From positions 409,414 to 473,413 of the forward strand of contig NW_006767436.1 of the NCBI RefSeq assembly GCF_000264995.1: a stretch of 64,000 bases of DNA. Direction: 5' to 3'. The stretch comes from Punctularia strigosozonata HHB-11173 SS5 (lineage: Eukaryota; Basidiomycota; Agaricomycetes; Corticiales; Punctulariaceae). Below are positions 22,643-34,249 of this stretch, piece after piece. Both the position numbers and the translations under genes were made by a program. Position 1 is the stretch's first letter. The number at the start of each line of letters is the position of its first letter. The notes under the pieces were generated by a model, which ran no database searches, had not been told where the DNA came from, and was given only the letters and a program-made list of their open reading frames with translations.

Positions 22643-23611
22643 GCTGCACGACAAGGAGAAGCGCGAAGGTGTGAGGATTGGCACTTGGAACGCGGGCCAG
22701 GCGCGGAGGCGGGATCTCAGGCTCGGGGGCGTTATCAGGGGCCTGAAGGCGTGAATAGACGCGGCAGAGCACGGATAGGCGCGGATCCCCTCCGTTTTTT
22801 TGATTTTGCTTCGCGGCGGGAGTTGCTCGGACGTTCATAGCACGGCGTTCTTCGCGATTAGCCGGACGCGATAGCATGTTTTGACTCTTCGGTCGCTGTG
22901 GGACTGGTTCCGCAAAGTTTGTTCGCTTATTGATAGCCAAGACGATTTATTGAACGGTTGTGTTATGTATTTCTTTCTCTATCTTATCGTATGTAGTACG
23001 TCTAATTATACCGCGCGACGATCGGTTTGAGCCTCGTAAAGCGCTTCGCTAGACCGTCGCCCCCCTCCGGAATCGCGATGCGAGCCAAAGGGAGAATTTG
23101 AAAGGCGGAAGGATGATGCCATGCGTCCCCATTGGCATCCGCCTCCCTGGACGTCGGCTGGGTGCCAAAGCGCTCCACAGTGCGCTGTTCGGGGTGCGAA
23201 CCGGGATAGGGCTGCCGCTTCCCGCCGCGTTCGTCGAGTTCGGAAGGGTCACAGCCTGTGCTCGCGAAACCCGCCGATGACGAGATAGATAACGAGCGTG
23301 AAAGAGCAAGGGAGAGCGAGCCGGTCCCACTCCTGCCCCAGAGCTTTTTCGATTTCGATCACGATCAACAACATACAACCGTCGGCGTTCGTCCTCGTTA
23401 TACCCCGCTCCTATCTTCGCCCATCCACTCCCCCCCTCTCTGTGTAATCCCTATCTCACCTAATCACTCGATCCGCCGTGCAACGGTCCTCCACCCCCGC
23501 ATCAACAAAAAGTTTTGCCCACAGCGGCGCTTTGATAGCCAGCCCGCAGAATTTCCACACTCCGACGACGTCAGGGCCCAGGAGTTTGCGCATCATCAAA
23601 GCCCGCCCGCC
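22643..23611. other. Intergenic and long 5' region of SCH9
   Basis: No gene is supported in these 970 bases. The right half (23300-23480) is rich in C/T runs and probably contains the SCH9 promoter and 5' leader. The left half is the 3' flank of the hypothetical gene. Confidence 0.5.
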
Positions 23612-26600
23612 ATGCTCAAGTTCTGGCCGCAGAGCCCGCCGCCCGATCCGCAGATGACGCCCCGCGTGGGCGTCGACGGCAAGGAGTGAGTGGTCAGCTC
23701 GGGTCGCCAGAGCCACGACGGAGCTGATGGGTCGGTTTGGCAGGAAGAATCCGTTCGACGTGCCACCGCCGAGCGAGGCCGGGCTGAACAAGGTGAGTAA
23801 AGAGCCCGGGGCGGACAGAGGCGCCTAGGCCCTCGCGCCTCTTCCACTGTCGTAACACCGCACGCACGCCTCCTTCTCCCTACGCCCTTTCCATTGGCCC
23901 CCCCTTCCGTTTCATTTCATCTCCCCCTCCTCTCTTTCTCCCCGGCCATTAATGGTCCGATGCCCACCCCCGCCACGCACGGCACTGACACCGCCCTCCT
24001 CCGCTCGCAGGTCCAGCAGCTCGCCTCGCCCGCCGCTTTCGCCGGCACCCCTACCTCGCCTTACCACCACCACCTCCTCGCGCGCCCTACCCCGTCGATC
24101 AGCACCACCAGCACCACCACCGCGGGCGACCTCACCCCGCTCGGCGCACCGCCGTCCCCCAGCGCCGCTACGTTCGCCGCCGCCCTGCCCACCACCTCGC
24201 TCTCGCTCCATGCGCCCGAGTTCAAGATGCGCCCGCCGCCCGCGAACCGCGCCGCCATCAACAAGGCCCAGGAGGCCCTCAACACCGCTACCGGCACGCT
24301 CGCATCTGCCGTCCATCACCAACAGCAGCAACACCCTCACTCCAAGCTAAGGAGCGACGGCGCTCGACTCGACTCCGCTCCCCCGTCGCCTACGACGAGC
24401 GTCGCGTCTGCGACGACGACGAACGCGAACGGGAACGGGCTTAACGACGCTCTGGCGCCCTTGAACGGCGCCTCCGCAGCATCCTCCGCGAACGGCACGT
24501 CGTCGACCTCGTCGCGCGGCCAGATCCACGTCAAGGTGCTCTCCGCCCGCGGGCTGAACGTGCAGTCCCCCCGCGCGCGGCCGTACGTGGTCGTCCAGTT
24601 TGAGCAGAACGAGTTCATCTCGCGCGACCCGATCGAGGAGACGGAGAAGGAGATCAAGGGCACCGCCGTCCCGACCGGCACCGTCTCCCGCGTCGGCTCG
24701 GCGACCGCGCTCTCGGCGCTCGCCGCGATCAACAGCAAGAGCCACGGGCTCGCGATGAAGAGCGCCGCCGCGAGCGGGAAGAAGGACAAGGACAAGGACG
24801 GCGGCGCGGGGAGCGCGCCGTCGAGCGTCGGGTCGTCGGCAAAGTCGACTTTGGCGCCGTCGACGGACGGGAGTCAGGCCGGCACGGGCACGTCGTCTCG
24901 CACGTCGTCCGGCTCGTCGACCGCGTCCCGCCGCTCGGGCCTCGAGATGAGCCTCGGCCGGATGCCGGCGCATAACCCGGTCTGGAAGCACGAGGTGTCC
25001 TTGTGAGTAGTAGTCTCTCCTGTCTTGTGTCTCTTTCCGCCTATCTGGCTCTTCCGTGTTCCGATGTTTCGTCGTGCGCGAGTGGGCCGGATCTCAGGCT
25101 ACACGTTGATCGTTGCCACCATGCGCGGTGCGCTCGGTTCGCGTATTACATATCGCTTGCGCTTTCTTTTCTGCGCTTAGCAATGGCGCTTTTCCCCACA
25201 TACCGCACACCATCGTCCCCGCAACTCCCACCCTCCCCTACGATCATCTGACACCATTCCGTCCTGACCTCTGCATCTCACCGGATACTCATGATGTTTC
25301 ACACCTCGCAGCGACGTCACATCGGAACAGTCTTATATTACGTTTACGGTATATGACCGTGCGGTCGAAGACCACTTCTTCCTCGGCCGCGTGCAGATCA
25401 AGCCCGTGCTCAAGCACGATCACACCGTCGACCAGTGGTACAAGTGAGTCTTTTCTGCTTTGACCGTCTATCATCACCTATTCCTCCCGCGCCATCCCGA
25501 GTTCCGCCCGCGCGACCCCCCAAATCTATTTCCATCTTCATGAAGGAGGGGGGAGGGTTGTCTTCTTCTGTGCCGCGCGCGTGCCCTTCCGCTCCACAGA
25601 TCTGCCCCCCCCCCTCCCCCCGGGCCCGGGAGAGATGGGAACGTCGGCGAAGCGCACCGGGCACGTGGCGGCTTCTTTTCCAGATGCGGTGGGCCCCCAT
25701 TAAATCGGGTGCGGACCAACCGGCCCATCCCGGTCGCATCTTTTCTTCCCTTCTCAGAGGGCTTCCTTTTCCCCCCCAAAGCATTGCGTGGCTTTGAGCG
25801 AGCCGGTTATTTTTTTCTTTCTTTTGCTTTGCTCTTTCCCACCCCGTTTGTGTGGTCCGCAGTGATGCGGGGACCTTCGGGTCTGGGCCCCGCGGCCTTG
25901 TGGAAGCAGACCGGACCTGGGCGCCGGAGTTCCGAGAGTCTTGTCTCTTGGTCACCGCCGGCGTGTTGGATCTCTCCTCGGATGCTCGGCGTTTAGCCAT
26001 TCGTGTGGTCCCGAAATTCTGACTCGCTTGGCTCTGGCGCAGGTTGCAGGCGACGGGAGATGAGGCCGTCACGGGCGAGATGCGCATACAAGTCCGGTTC
26101 GAGCAGTTCAAGGTTCGTCGGCGCTCGTTCCGCTGCGGGCAACGGGGGGAAAAAGCTGACCATCGACGTTTTCTGCGGCCGCGTCTCATTGTTGGATCCG
26201 CACAGAACAAGCGCGCGCTGACCCCGCGTGACTTTGAGTTCCTGAAGCTCATCGGGCGCGGCACGTTCGGGCGCGTGTTCCAGGTGCGGAAGAAGGACAC
26301 GAAGCGGATTTACGCGATGAAGGTCCTGTCGAAGAAGGAGATCGTCGCGAAGAAGGAGGTCGCGCATACCATCGGCGAGCGCAAGATCCTCCAGCGCTCG
26401 CTCGAGTGCCCGTTCCTCGTCGGCCTCAAGTTTAGCTTCCAGACCGAGGTCGACCTCTACCTCGTCACGGACTTCAAGAGCGGCGGAGAGCTGTTTTGGC
26501 ATTTGCAGCGCGAGACGCGGTTCTCGGAGGAGCGCGCGAGGTTTTATATCGCCGAGCTCATTTTGGCGCTGGAGCATCTGCACAAATACGATATCGTCTA

Positions 26601-27806
26601 TCGGTGGGTGATTTTTTTTTTTTTGGCGAGACTCCGAGGCGGAGAGCGATGCTGAACCGATGGTGTCACCCAGGGATCTGAAACCGGAAAACATCCTGCT
26701 CGACGCGACGGGCCACGTCGCGCTGTGCGATTTTGGGCTGTCCAAGGCGGACCTGCGCTCGGACGAGCTGACGAACACGTTCTGCGGCACGACCGAGTAC
26801 CTCGCGCCGGAGGTGCTCCTGGACGAGCACGGTTATTCGAAGCTTGTCGACTTTTGGTCGCTCGGCGTGCTGCTGTTCGAGATGTGTTGCGGCTGGAGCC
26901 CGTTTTATGCCGAGGACACGCAGCAGATGTATCGCAACATATGCTTTGGGAAGATCCGGTTCCCGAAGGGGGTGATATGCGAGGATGGGAAGATGTTTGT
27001 CAAAGGGGTGAGTTGCGCTTTCTGCAAGTACGTGGTGGGGGAGGTGTGGATTGACGGGCGATTCGTAGCTCTTGAACCGGAATCCGAAGCACCGGCTCGG
27101 CGCCCAGCGCGATGCGGCCGAGCTGAAGGAGCACCCGTTCTTCAAATCGATCGACTGGCGCGCGCTCGCGCTCAAGCAGGTCACGCCGCCGTTCAAGCCG
27201 ATCGTCGAGTCGGACGAGTCCGTGGCCAACTTTGACAACGAGTTCACGTCGGTCGACGTCAGGGAGATGGTCGACGGCGAGGCGTGGGACGAGGACGACC
27301 CGTCGGAGGCGTGGACGTCGCCGTCGTCGCTCACGCCCGGCTCGCACACGCCGAACGGCCCGCTCGGCTCGGATTTGGGCAGTCGCCCGTCGTCCGCCGC
27401 GGCGCGCACGCCGGCGGCCCCCGCCCCCGCCCCCACTCCCGCCGCCGCCGCCGCCGCCCCGACGCAGAAGGCGAACGGGGCGGGGCCGAACGTGATCGAG
27501 ATCAAGAGCACGAAGCGGAGGGCGCGCGAGGCGGCGACGAGCCCGCCGCTGACGAGCAGCGTGCAGGAGCAGTTTACGGGGTTCACGTTTAGCGGAGGGG
27601 AGAGCTTTGTGGGCGGGAGGGAGCGGCACGAGGCGGACGCGGCGGCGGCCGAGGACGAGGACGAGCAGGCGGTGGAGGACGAGGACGGGAACGAGCCGAC
27701 GACGGAGGACGAGGCGTGGGACGACGAGCGGCACGCGGGGAGGTATGCGAACGCGAGGCGGAAGGGCGCGTTGGACGGGCTGGACGACGTCGATCCGGAG
27801 TTATGA
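23612..27806 (+). CDS. SCH9: AGC protein kinase SCH9
   Basis: This is the TORC1-controlled nutrient-sensing kinase, about 928 residues, from exons 23612-23685, 23744-23792, 24011-25002, 25312-25443, 26043-26112, 26206-26603, 26674-27007 and 27069-27806. A C2 domain runs from about residue 211 (GQIHVKVLSARGLNVQSPRA) to about 438. The kinase domain spans about 450-707: glycine loop GRGTFGRVF, VAIK-type lysine in AMKVL, catalytic loop YRDLKPENIL, DFG in CDFGLSKA, and PDK1-type activation loop TFCGTTEYLAPE. The hydrophobic motif FTGFTFSG, a TORC1 target in this family, lies near residue 853. An acidic Glu/Asp tail ends the protein. The intron between exons 4 and 5 is unusually long (599 nt). Confidence 0.93.
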
Positions 27807-28710
27807 GGGAAGTACGAAAGCCCGTTCGGGGAGGAAGACCAAGAAGAAGCCGGCCAAACGCCAGAAGAAGAAGACATTACGACGCATTCTTTTTAATGAA
27901 TGCCGGCGCGGTCGTCGGCCTGACACCAGCGTCGAGCAAATAACGTATCTTGGTCCAGCCTCTTTTTTTCTTTCTCTCTTTCTTTTGCCCCTCTTCCAAA
28001 TTTCATATGGACCGGATCGAACATGCAATTCACGGCACAAACTTAACCCATCCTGTATGCGTTTTAACCAATTGTCTCCCAGTCCGTTCTTCTTCCTTCA
28101 ACCCTTCCCTTCACCATAGTCAATCAATACGGTAGCAAGTGTGCTGTAGTAAAGTGTGTAATTAAATGTAGGAATATATGTGCTGCAGCCTGCCAAGCAA
28201 AGGGTTACGGCTTCAATAACTTTGCGACATCGAACGCAGAAACTTGACAGGAGGACCCCGGAAACCAGAGGCAACCCAACCACATTCGCGACTCCGACGA
28301 TAGCTGTGCCTTGGACTACTTCTTCGATCTACGTGATGTATAAGCATGGTCATGCAACAAGCAATCATACAAGGCTACGTTCTACGAGAGGGACCTGCCA
28401 GACGCCTCCTGAGAAGTGTTGCCAGCGTGAAATTGTAGCGCCACCATCGGACCTTCGCCCCGACAGAGACTCTCCTGACGAACGTGCACTCGAGTCGTGA
28501 TAAAACCCCCACCGAAAGACACGTATTACGCCCTATAAAATATGACTGACACGTAGGGCCTCCGTAGTATATAAGTAGAGTACAAAGGATCATGTACTCT
28601 AGCTTTCTCCTGCGCACTCAACGAGACTTACCCCGGTCTATTGTGTGAACTCTGAGGAACTCTAACCGTGTGACTACACTTCGCTTACAAAGCTTACCCG
28701 TCGTCACAGA
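27807..28710. other. Intergenic
   Basis: This contains the 3' flank of SCH9, including T-rich tracts near 27965, and the promoter side of the next small gene. No coding region is supported. Confidence 0.5.
28568..28575 (+). promoter_or_regulatory. Possible TATA box
   Basis: TATATAAG lies 136 bp upstream of the proposed ATG at 28711. It is the clearest TATA-like motif in this AT-rich flank. Confidence 0.35.
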
Positions 28711-29314
28711 AATGCTGTCGCAGTCACCGTCAAAGCTGCACGTTTCACCCCGTTCACGGTCTGAGTCCCGCTCGCACTCGCCAATCCTGCTTGTTGTTGC
28801 GTACGCTTCCTGCTGCACGGATCAACAGCTGTGTTTGACGCTTGTGTAGCATCTGTCAGAATGCCAGAGAGGATATGAAATGTGGAAACACTGATATTCG
28901 TCCAGGGAGATTAGTGAATCCTCGGCAAGAGAGGAGGGAAGATCCTTCCGAAGAGGAGCATCAGAGAAGTATGCGTCGAAGTGAAGCTTGATCTTACGAA
29001 AACGTACTCGCAGCAAGACCCTGAGAGGATTGACAAGCTCTGTCGAGTTGTAAGTGAGCCTCGACATCGACATCGATGCCTTTAACATAAACATGTTGCA
29101 GTGCCGACGTCGCGAGCCGTACCTTGAACGGTTTGAACGCGATTGGCCTGTCGTCGAAGTTTGCAAGCAATACCTCAAGAACCGCAACAAATACTCGCGG
29201 ATGCGCGCCCGTCAAGTAAACGACGCCACCAGAAATGCTGGTTGCGAACCTATGGACCTCGACGACCTCGAGGAATCTGAACCTCGCGATGGGACGCCAG
29301 ATGGCGATGGGTAG
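28711..29314 (+). CDS. Small hypothetical protein, 5' structure uncertain
   Basis: The secure part is two exons joined by a good intron (29050-29101: GTAAGT donor, TTTAAC branch-like site, TTGCAG acceptor). Upstream coding reads REVCVEVKLDLTKTYSQQDP and RIDKLCRV; downstream 29102-29314 reads CRRREPYLERFERDWPVVEV and KQYLKNRNKYSRMRAR, then an acidic C-terminus ending DGDG. The pattern PYL..F...WP....KQYLKN.R resembles a set of short Agaricomycete hypothetical proteins that I recall only loosely. A likely first exon starts at ATG 28711 with the RS-like HVSPRSRSESRSHSP, but the splice joining it to the middle exon (about 28930-29049) is not resolved. The function is unknown. Confidence 0.45.
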
Positions 29315-29428
29315 TCTTAATCACATATAGTCGGTGTACATACTGTCCTGTACGGTAACCTTATAAGTATATAAGCAACGAGTATTGCATTCCTACGCTA
29401 TTCCTGACTACAGGCTGAGCATGCACGA

Positions 29429-29634
29429 GTGAAATTTGCCTCCTTTCATAGTGAAAAGTTCGCCTCATATTCAGGAATGAGGGTTTCGATCACGAGGGTG
29501 AAAGAGTTCATACTTCAGGCTTTTTTCACCCTTCGTGGCAACCCGTTGAGCCGGTTAAATTTACCCTCTGAGGGTGAAACTCGCCCGCCATTGCGGCAAA
29601 TGCGGACTGGCGTTTGGGTGAATCGATGGGTGAA
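29429..29634. repeat. Cluster of GGGTGAA/TTCACCC motifs
   Basis: GGGTGAA or its complement occurs at about 29496, 29524, 29572, 29616 and 29628, with related GTGAAA at 29429 and 29451. The units alternate in orientation, and 29560-29579 forms a near-palindrome. The cluster covers the 3' end of the membrane-protein gene that ends at 29515. Confidence 0.5.
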
Positions 29635-30970
29635 TTTCGCCCTTCCCGAGCGCCACCGTGTAGATGAAGCTTGTACAGCGTGGGTAGGTGGAGTAGGCAT
29701 GGAAGGGGTGACGGCGAGTTCTTCCGCCGGGCGCATTTGCGAGGGACCGTCATTCGACTCAATGGCGGTCATCGGGATAGCATCGACAGGTTCCGACGCA
29801 GCTTCGGGTGTAGCCTCAGGGGGGTGCATGTTGTATGAGATAGTTGTACTAGGTCTTCCGGTTTGTATCCCGAGCATCGCATAAATAGTCTGCACGGGTA
29901 CGGATTTATAGATCGTCGTTATGGGGAAAACGAGCAGGAGCATGGGCAAAATCTGATTTATTGCGGGTGTAAGTGCATTCGGACTGACAAACATGCTAAT
30001 CTACTGACCTGACCGAAGTCCCAGTCGTTGATCCCAGAGTGCACATTGTTTTCAACCCGCAGAAGTTCGATGTTGACGATGAACAACGAGACGATGACCA
30101 GAAGCGCAAGAGTCTTGGATAACCACAAAGGACGGAAACCCGGGCAGCGGCGGGTGCCATAGCAAGTCCCGACTGGAAGCGGGAGTCCTGGAGGTTTGTG
30201 AACCACGTTCCACAATCGACGCGCGGCTGCAACGAAAATCATAGCAGCCAAAAAGACCTCCGCGAACACTCGACCAGAGCCCAACACTTTGAAGGGAGCG
30301 AACAAAACGAGGACGACATCCTTATTGCATTCTGGCTGCGAACCAAACGTCTCCGCCTGTTCGAAAAGCGAGGATGCAACGACCGCGAGAACAAAGAGTT
30401 GCAAGACCGCAGATGCGGCAACCAACAGGTGTGTTACGTCGATTTTTCGTCTGGACTGGCCGGCGATCCGTGGCCGGTTCAGCAGGGTGTCGATGAGATG
30501 CTCGTGAAGCCTTCCGATGGTTATTTCGATTACGAACGTTGAGAAGGCCATGAGATAGCATACTACGACCCCGCTAAAGAGCACCGTTATCGGCATTGAG
30601 GAACTTGGTACCAGAGATAGTCGAAGCATTGCACGCACTCGTACAGAGTCAGCTGTGAGTCGTGCTGAGACGCTAGTATCCAGAACACAAGGTAATAGGC
30701 GATGTTCGTGGTGATGAGCACGCATAATGGGCCCCTGGAATCAGCCGGGTTCTTCACGAGTAGGGCTGTCATGACTGCCACGTTGTGTGTCAGAGTATTG
30801 AACCTCACGCTTCTAGATATTGCACTGAACTTACGCATCAGGAGCGTCTGGATGTAGAACGAAAGGCGCACACCGATACCGCTGATGTCCGTATTAGCCT
30901 CGAGGCCGGTTGTGCAATTGACATTAATAGGCATGCCGATCGAGGTAGCGTTTGGAGAAACTGGTGCCAT
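29515..30970 (-). CDS. Multi-pass membrane protein, unknown function
   Basis: This 424-residue protein comes from exons 30970-30835, 30774-30639, 30573-30009 and 29952-29515, all phase-consistent. The N-terminus has a conserved-looking GIGVRLSFYIQTLL segment. At least six hydrophobic helices can be seen, including NIAYYLVFWILAS, GVVVCYLMAFSTFVIEI, LLVAASAVLQLFVLAVVASS, FLAAMIFVAAA, TLALLVIVSLFIVNI and ILPMLLLVFPITTIY. The C-terminal 120 residues are hydrophilic, and the last 45 or so (from GRAKFTHRF to RRVKKA) are encoded by the GGGTGAA repeat patch. Similar fungal membrane proteins of unknown function exist; I cannot name a transport substrate. It is convergent with the small gene at 28.7-29.3 kb. 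Confidence 0.7.
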
Positions 30971-31388
30971 CTTATGAGATAGTCGGATCCGGAAGAATGA
31001 TGACCGACAGGTGGAGAGCTGGGGGCCTTCGGTGTTGAGTAACGACGGTCTATATGTTCAGTATATCGTGGACGCCTAAGCTGTACATGCTGTTCGCGCG
31101 TGACCGAACTGGTTGCATCGCCATAAGTGTTAGCGCACTCATTATAACCAAGCTAACCAACTCACGAGACTTCAATTCGTGTGGTCATGTGTATGCTATG
31201 CAATTCAACAGTTTGGAAGAAACGGTGAAACATGAGGTGGCACCGCTGGTGTCGTGGTTCAAAGAAAGGCGAGTTCAGAATGACGATGGGTCGACGATCC
31301 GTCATAGGCAGCAACCACTCGAGTACACGATATGAGTGAGGGTCTGGATTGCAGTAAGGGGGCGCACATGGATTGGATGGGGCAAAAA
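30971..31388. other. Intergenic
   Basis: This lies between the membrane-protein start and the 3' end of DPH1. No supported gene is seen; it should hold the membrane-protein promoter. Confidence 0.5.
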
Positions 31389-33383
31389 TCAGAATACACT
31401 CTTTGCCCTTGACACAGCCCACGGAGTCCCAGCTTCGTAGAAGTCCATCGGATACACCTCCTCTTTCTCGTCCGCCCCAACTCTGACGTCTTCGATTTTG
31501 CCCTTGACCGTATTCATCCATCCTGCCTGTACACTCGTGCCACCGACGGCAACGCATGCTTCGTAAGGACTCAGCAGAGGTCTATCGAACGCGTATCCCC
31601 AATCGATGGAGAGGCGAGGACAGGACGTTTGCACGAACGTGGAGATATCGGCGTGAGAGGCGTTGAAGAGCGCGAGTTTGGCGGGAGAGAGTTCGGAGAG
31701 AAGGATGGGCATGTATGGGATGGGCGTCCGTGACTGGGAGAGAAGGTGCGTAATCGCCTGGACAGATGCGGTTGAGTACGCTGCGAGCACCGTGAGTTTG
31801 GCTAAGAGAACTGACCTGGAGCTGTTTGAAGCTTCCCTGCCTCCCAAGAGTACCCAGTACGATACCCCACATCGCGGAGTCCTGGCTTTCCTGCGTCATA
31901 TTCCCACTGTTCGTCACCTCCACCAGCTCATCTTGCGTGGGTCTGATGCTTTTTCTTGCGCTACCGATCGCGTCTCCTCTGACCTGGCGCATCTGTACAT
32001 GATCGTAACGCTCTCGCGTGAATTTCTTGGAGTAGGGGTCATATCGGAACGCAGGGACGGTGGGATTGGCGATCATGATGGATTCGAGGTGGAAACGCCC
32101 ATCCCCAAGATATCTAAGAGAAAGACGGTGTAAGCTGGTGGTGCTTGTACAATCGCAAAATGAGCGACGTACAGGAGGGCGTCGACATCTTTTAGTCGAG
32201 GTGCGGTACATCCGAGAATCTCGCCGGGCGACAGCGGCTTCGATCGCGGTATCGTAGCGTCGTACTTGCCTGTCCAGAGTTTGGGCTTTCCGACTTCGAG
32301 TGCACCACCATTCGGGCCACAGCCAGTAATATCGGATGTGGTTGAGTCGGTGATCAAGGATCGAGGCACGGAAGGAGCGTGTAGAGGTGTATCATCTGCC
32401 CATTCCACGCATAGATTTTCTTTGAGCTGTTGCAAAGCGGCAACGAACTGGATGGTAGAAACCAGCGCAAGTCGGGTGGGTTCGCCATATTCGGATGTTG
32501 GAGGACTCGAACTTTCGGGGCGGCTATCAGAAGGTTGGGATCCCGGGTCCACAGTCTGAGGTCCTTCTATTCGCAGATGCTGAGTCCTGCCAACGGGTGC
32601 ACCAAGAGGCCTTTGGGAGTCTTCATATTCATGCTCAAGAAGGGAGTCGCGGAAGCGTTGGCGGTCGGAGGGGAAGTTGAGGCGTACGGACTGAGCGAGA
32701 TGCTGGGAGTCGATAGAGATCTCTACGAACACGTAAAGTGTCTTGATCGACGTCTGATCGATCGGCACTGTATTAAATTCGATGAGACAGTGTACCAAGA
32801 TGTGACTATGACAACTCACCAAGGCATGAATGACCGTAGTGCACCAGCATATCGCACCCTAACGCGACAGCGGTATAATCATCGATGCAGCAAGCACCAT
32901 ATGTGACATCGCCCATGATCACCGTCAGCGCATCCGTAAACCTATACGGACCATCAGTTGAATACATTATCGGCTTCAGCAGCAGCCCGTACCCGCGCAC
33001 CGCTCGATGATATCCGCGATCGTGCACGCAAACATCTGCAGACCTTCCGGCATCTGCAGCGCGACCATCTTGCTCCCATTCTTCCTGACATGGTGGATGG
33101 TCTTATGTATCTCGAAGGAGTAGTTGGACGGCAGGACAGAGATGGCGGAGTTGAGTTGAGGATCGTTGAGGATCTCCAGGGGTACTTGGTTGGCGGGGAG
33201 CTGGGGTACGGATGGCTTAGACGGCTTCGCAGATCTAGATCCAACAAAACGTTTTCGAGGCTTGGACGCAGTTGGATTCGTCGTCGCAGGAGATTGGTCC
33301 ACTGCAGTATTTGGGGTAGGTTCTCCAACAGACATGGCGATTCGGTCAGAAGATTGCAGCAGTTGAGTCGGCAAAGAAGACAT
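31389..33383 (-). CDS. DPH1: Diphthamide biosynthesis protein 1
   Basis: DPH1 works with DPH2 as a non-classical radical-SAM Fe-S enzyme. It transfers 3-amino-3-carboxypropyl to a histidine of elongation factor 2, the first step of diphthamide synthesis in the cytosol. Exons are 33383-33001, 32941-32820, 32767-32173, 32113-31816 and 31733-31389, giving 580 residues. Diagnostic blocks are [57 protein letters not shown] and [11 protein letters not shown]. The three cluster-binding Cys fall in YGACC, ILGCTAP and [12 protein letters not shown]. An internal Met (33335) is an equally good start. The ATG lies 84 bp from the divergent gene at 33468. Confidence 0.92.
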
Positions 33384-33467
33384 ATGTCCACGTGACAGCT
33401 CCCGACGCAATTGCCTTTCCTGGAATATTGAAGTCAAAGCACCGCGCCGCGTTCGTCATCCGTGTCG
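33384..33467. promoter_or_regulatory. Compact bidirectional promoter
   Basis: Only 84 bp separate the start codons of DPH1 (minus) and the membrane protein (plus), or 132 bp if DPH1 starts at its second Met. The two promoters must share this segment or extend into each other's coding region. Confidence 0.5.
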
Positions 33468-34249
33468 ATGTCGAGCATCACTACTCCTGGTCCCGGGTCA
33501 GGACCTCCCGCCACTGCAACGCCTGTTCCCGGCTCTTCCTCCTCCACACCGCTTCCATCCTCTGCATACGACGCCGACGATGACTCCTCGCCTCGCAACA
33601 TCCACCTGTCCATCCCGACCCGCTTTCTGCTCCTCCCAGGCACGGCCATCCTCGTAGGCACCACGCTTGGCCTCGTCCGCGGCTCACGCGTCGCCTCCCT
33701 CCGCTTCCTCGCCGAGAACGCGCACCGGCCACCGACGACCGTGCGCGGCTGGTACTTCTACAACAAGACGAAGAACTATCGCGTCATGATGGCCGGGCTG
33801 AAGATGGCGGCGCTCGACGCGGGGAGGCTCGGCGCGACGGCGGCGGCGTGGGTCGGCGTAGAGGAGGCGGTGAGCAGGGCGGGCGAGGGATGGGAGGACG
33901 TGAGCGAGGTCGCGGCGGGGACGGGCACGGCCGCGCTGTTTTCTGCCGTTTGTGAGTATATATGCGTGCCCGGCTTGCGATCGTGAGTTTCGTAATGAAA
34001 ACTGATAATGCGCCGCGAACAGACCGGCTGCCTCGTAAAGTGGCCTATCGTACCGTTGCGCTCGGTCTGCTCGTGGGATGCTCGCTTTCGGCCCTCCGCG
34101 CGTCTAGACGGTACCTCGTACGGATGCGGGACGAACGCGCTGCTCTTGCAGCGGCAGACCCCGCCGCCACTGCCGACGCGGATAGCGCGGTGACTACGAG
34201 GCTCGGTGCCGCCCATGTCGAGGCCCCTTCGGACGCCAAGAAGACATAG
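33468..34249 (+). CDS. Small membrane protein, possibly mitochondrial
   Basis: This is a 236-residue protein from exons 33468-33951 and 34023-34249 (phase 1). After a Pro/Ser-rich N-terminus there are four Gly/Ala-rich hydrophobic segments: FLLLPGTAILVGTTLGLV, LDAGRLGATAAAWVGVEEAV, VAAGTGTAALFSAV and VALGLLVGCSLSALRAS. A polar block RGWYFYNKTKNYRVMMAGLK lies between the first and second. Small Gly/Ala-rich hydrophobic segments separated by basic loops recall Tim17/22/23-type mitochondrial inner-membrane proteins, but the signature is too weak to name a member. The C-terminus is Ala/Asp-rich and soluble. Confidence 0.65.

Noticed and set aside
22353-22940. 195-codon minus-strand frame rich in Pro/Arg/Ser
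   Set aside because: It is antisense to the hypothetical gene at 21490-22642 and reflects its GC-rich codon pattern.
26666-27877. 403-codon minus-strand frame antisense to SCH9
   Set aside because: Codon-bias shadow of the kinase gene; the plus strand carries all kinase motifs.
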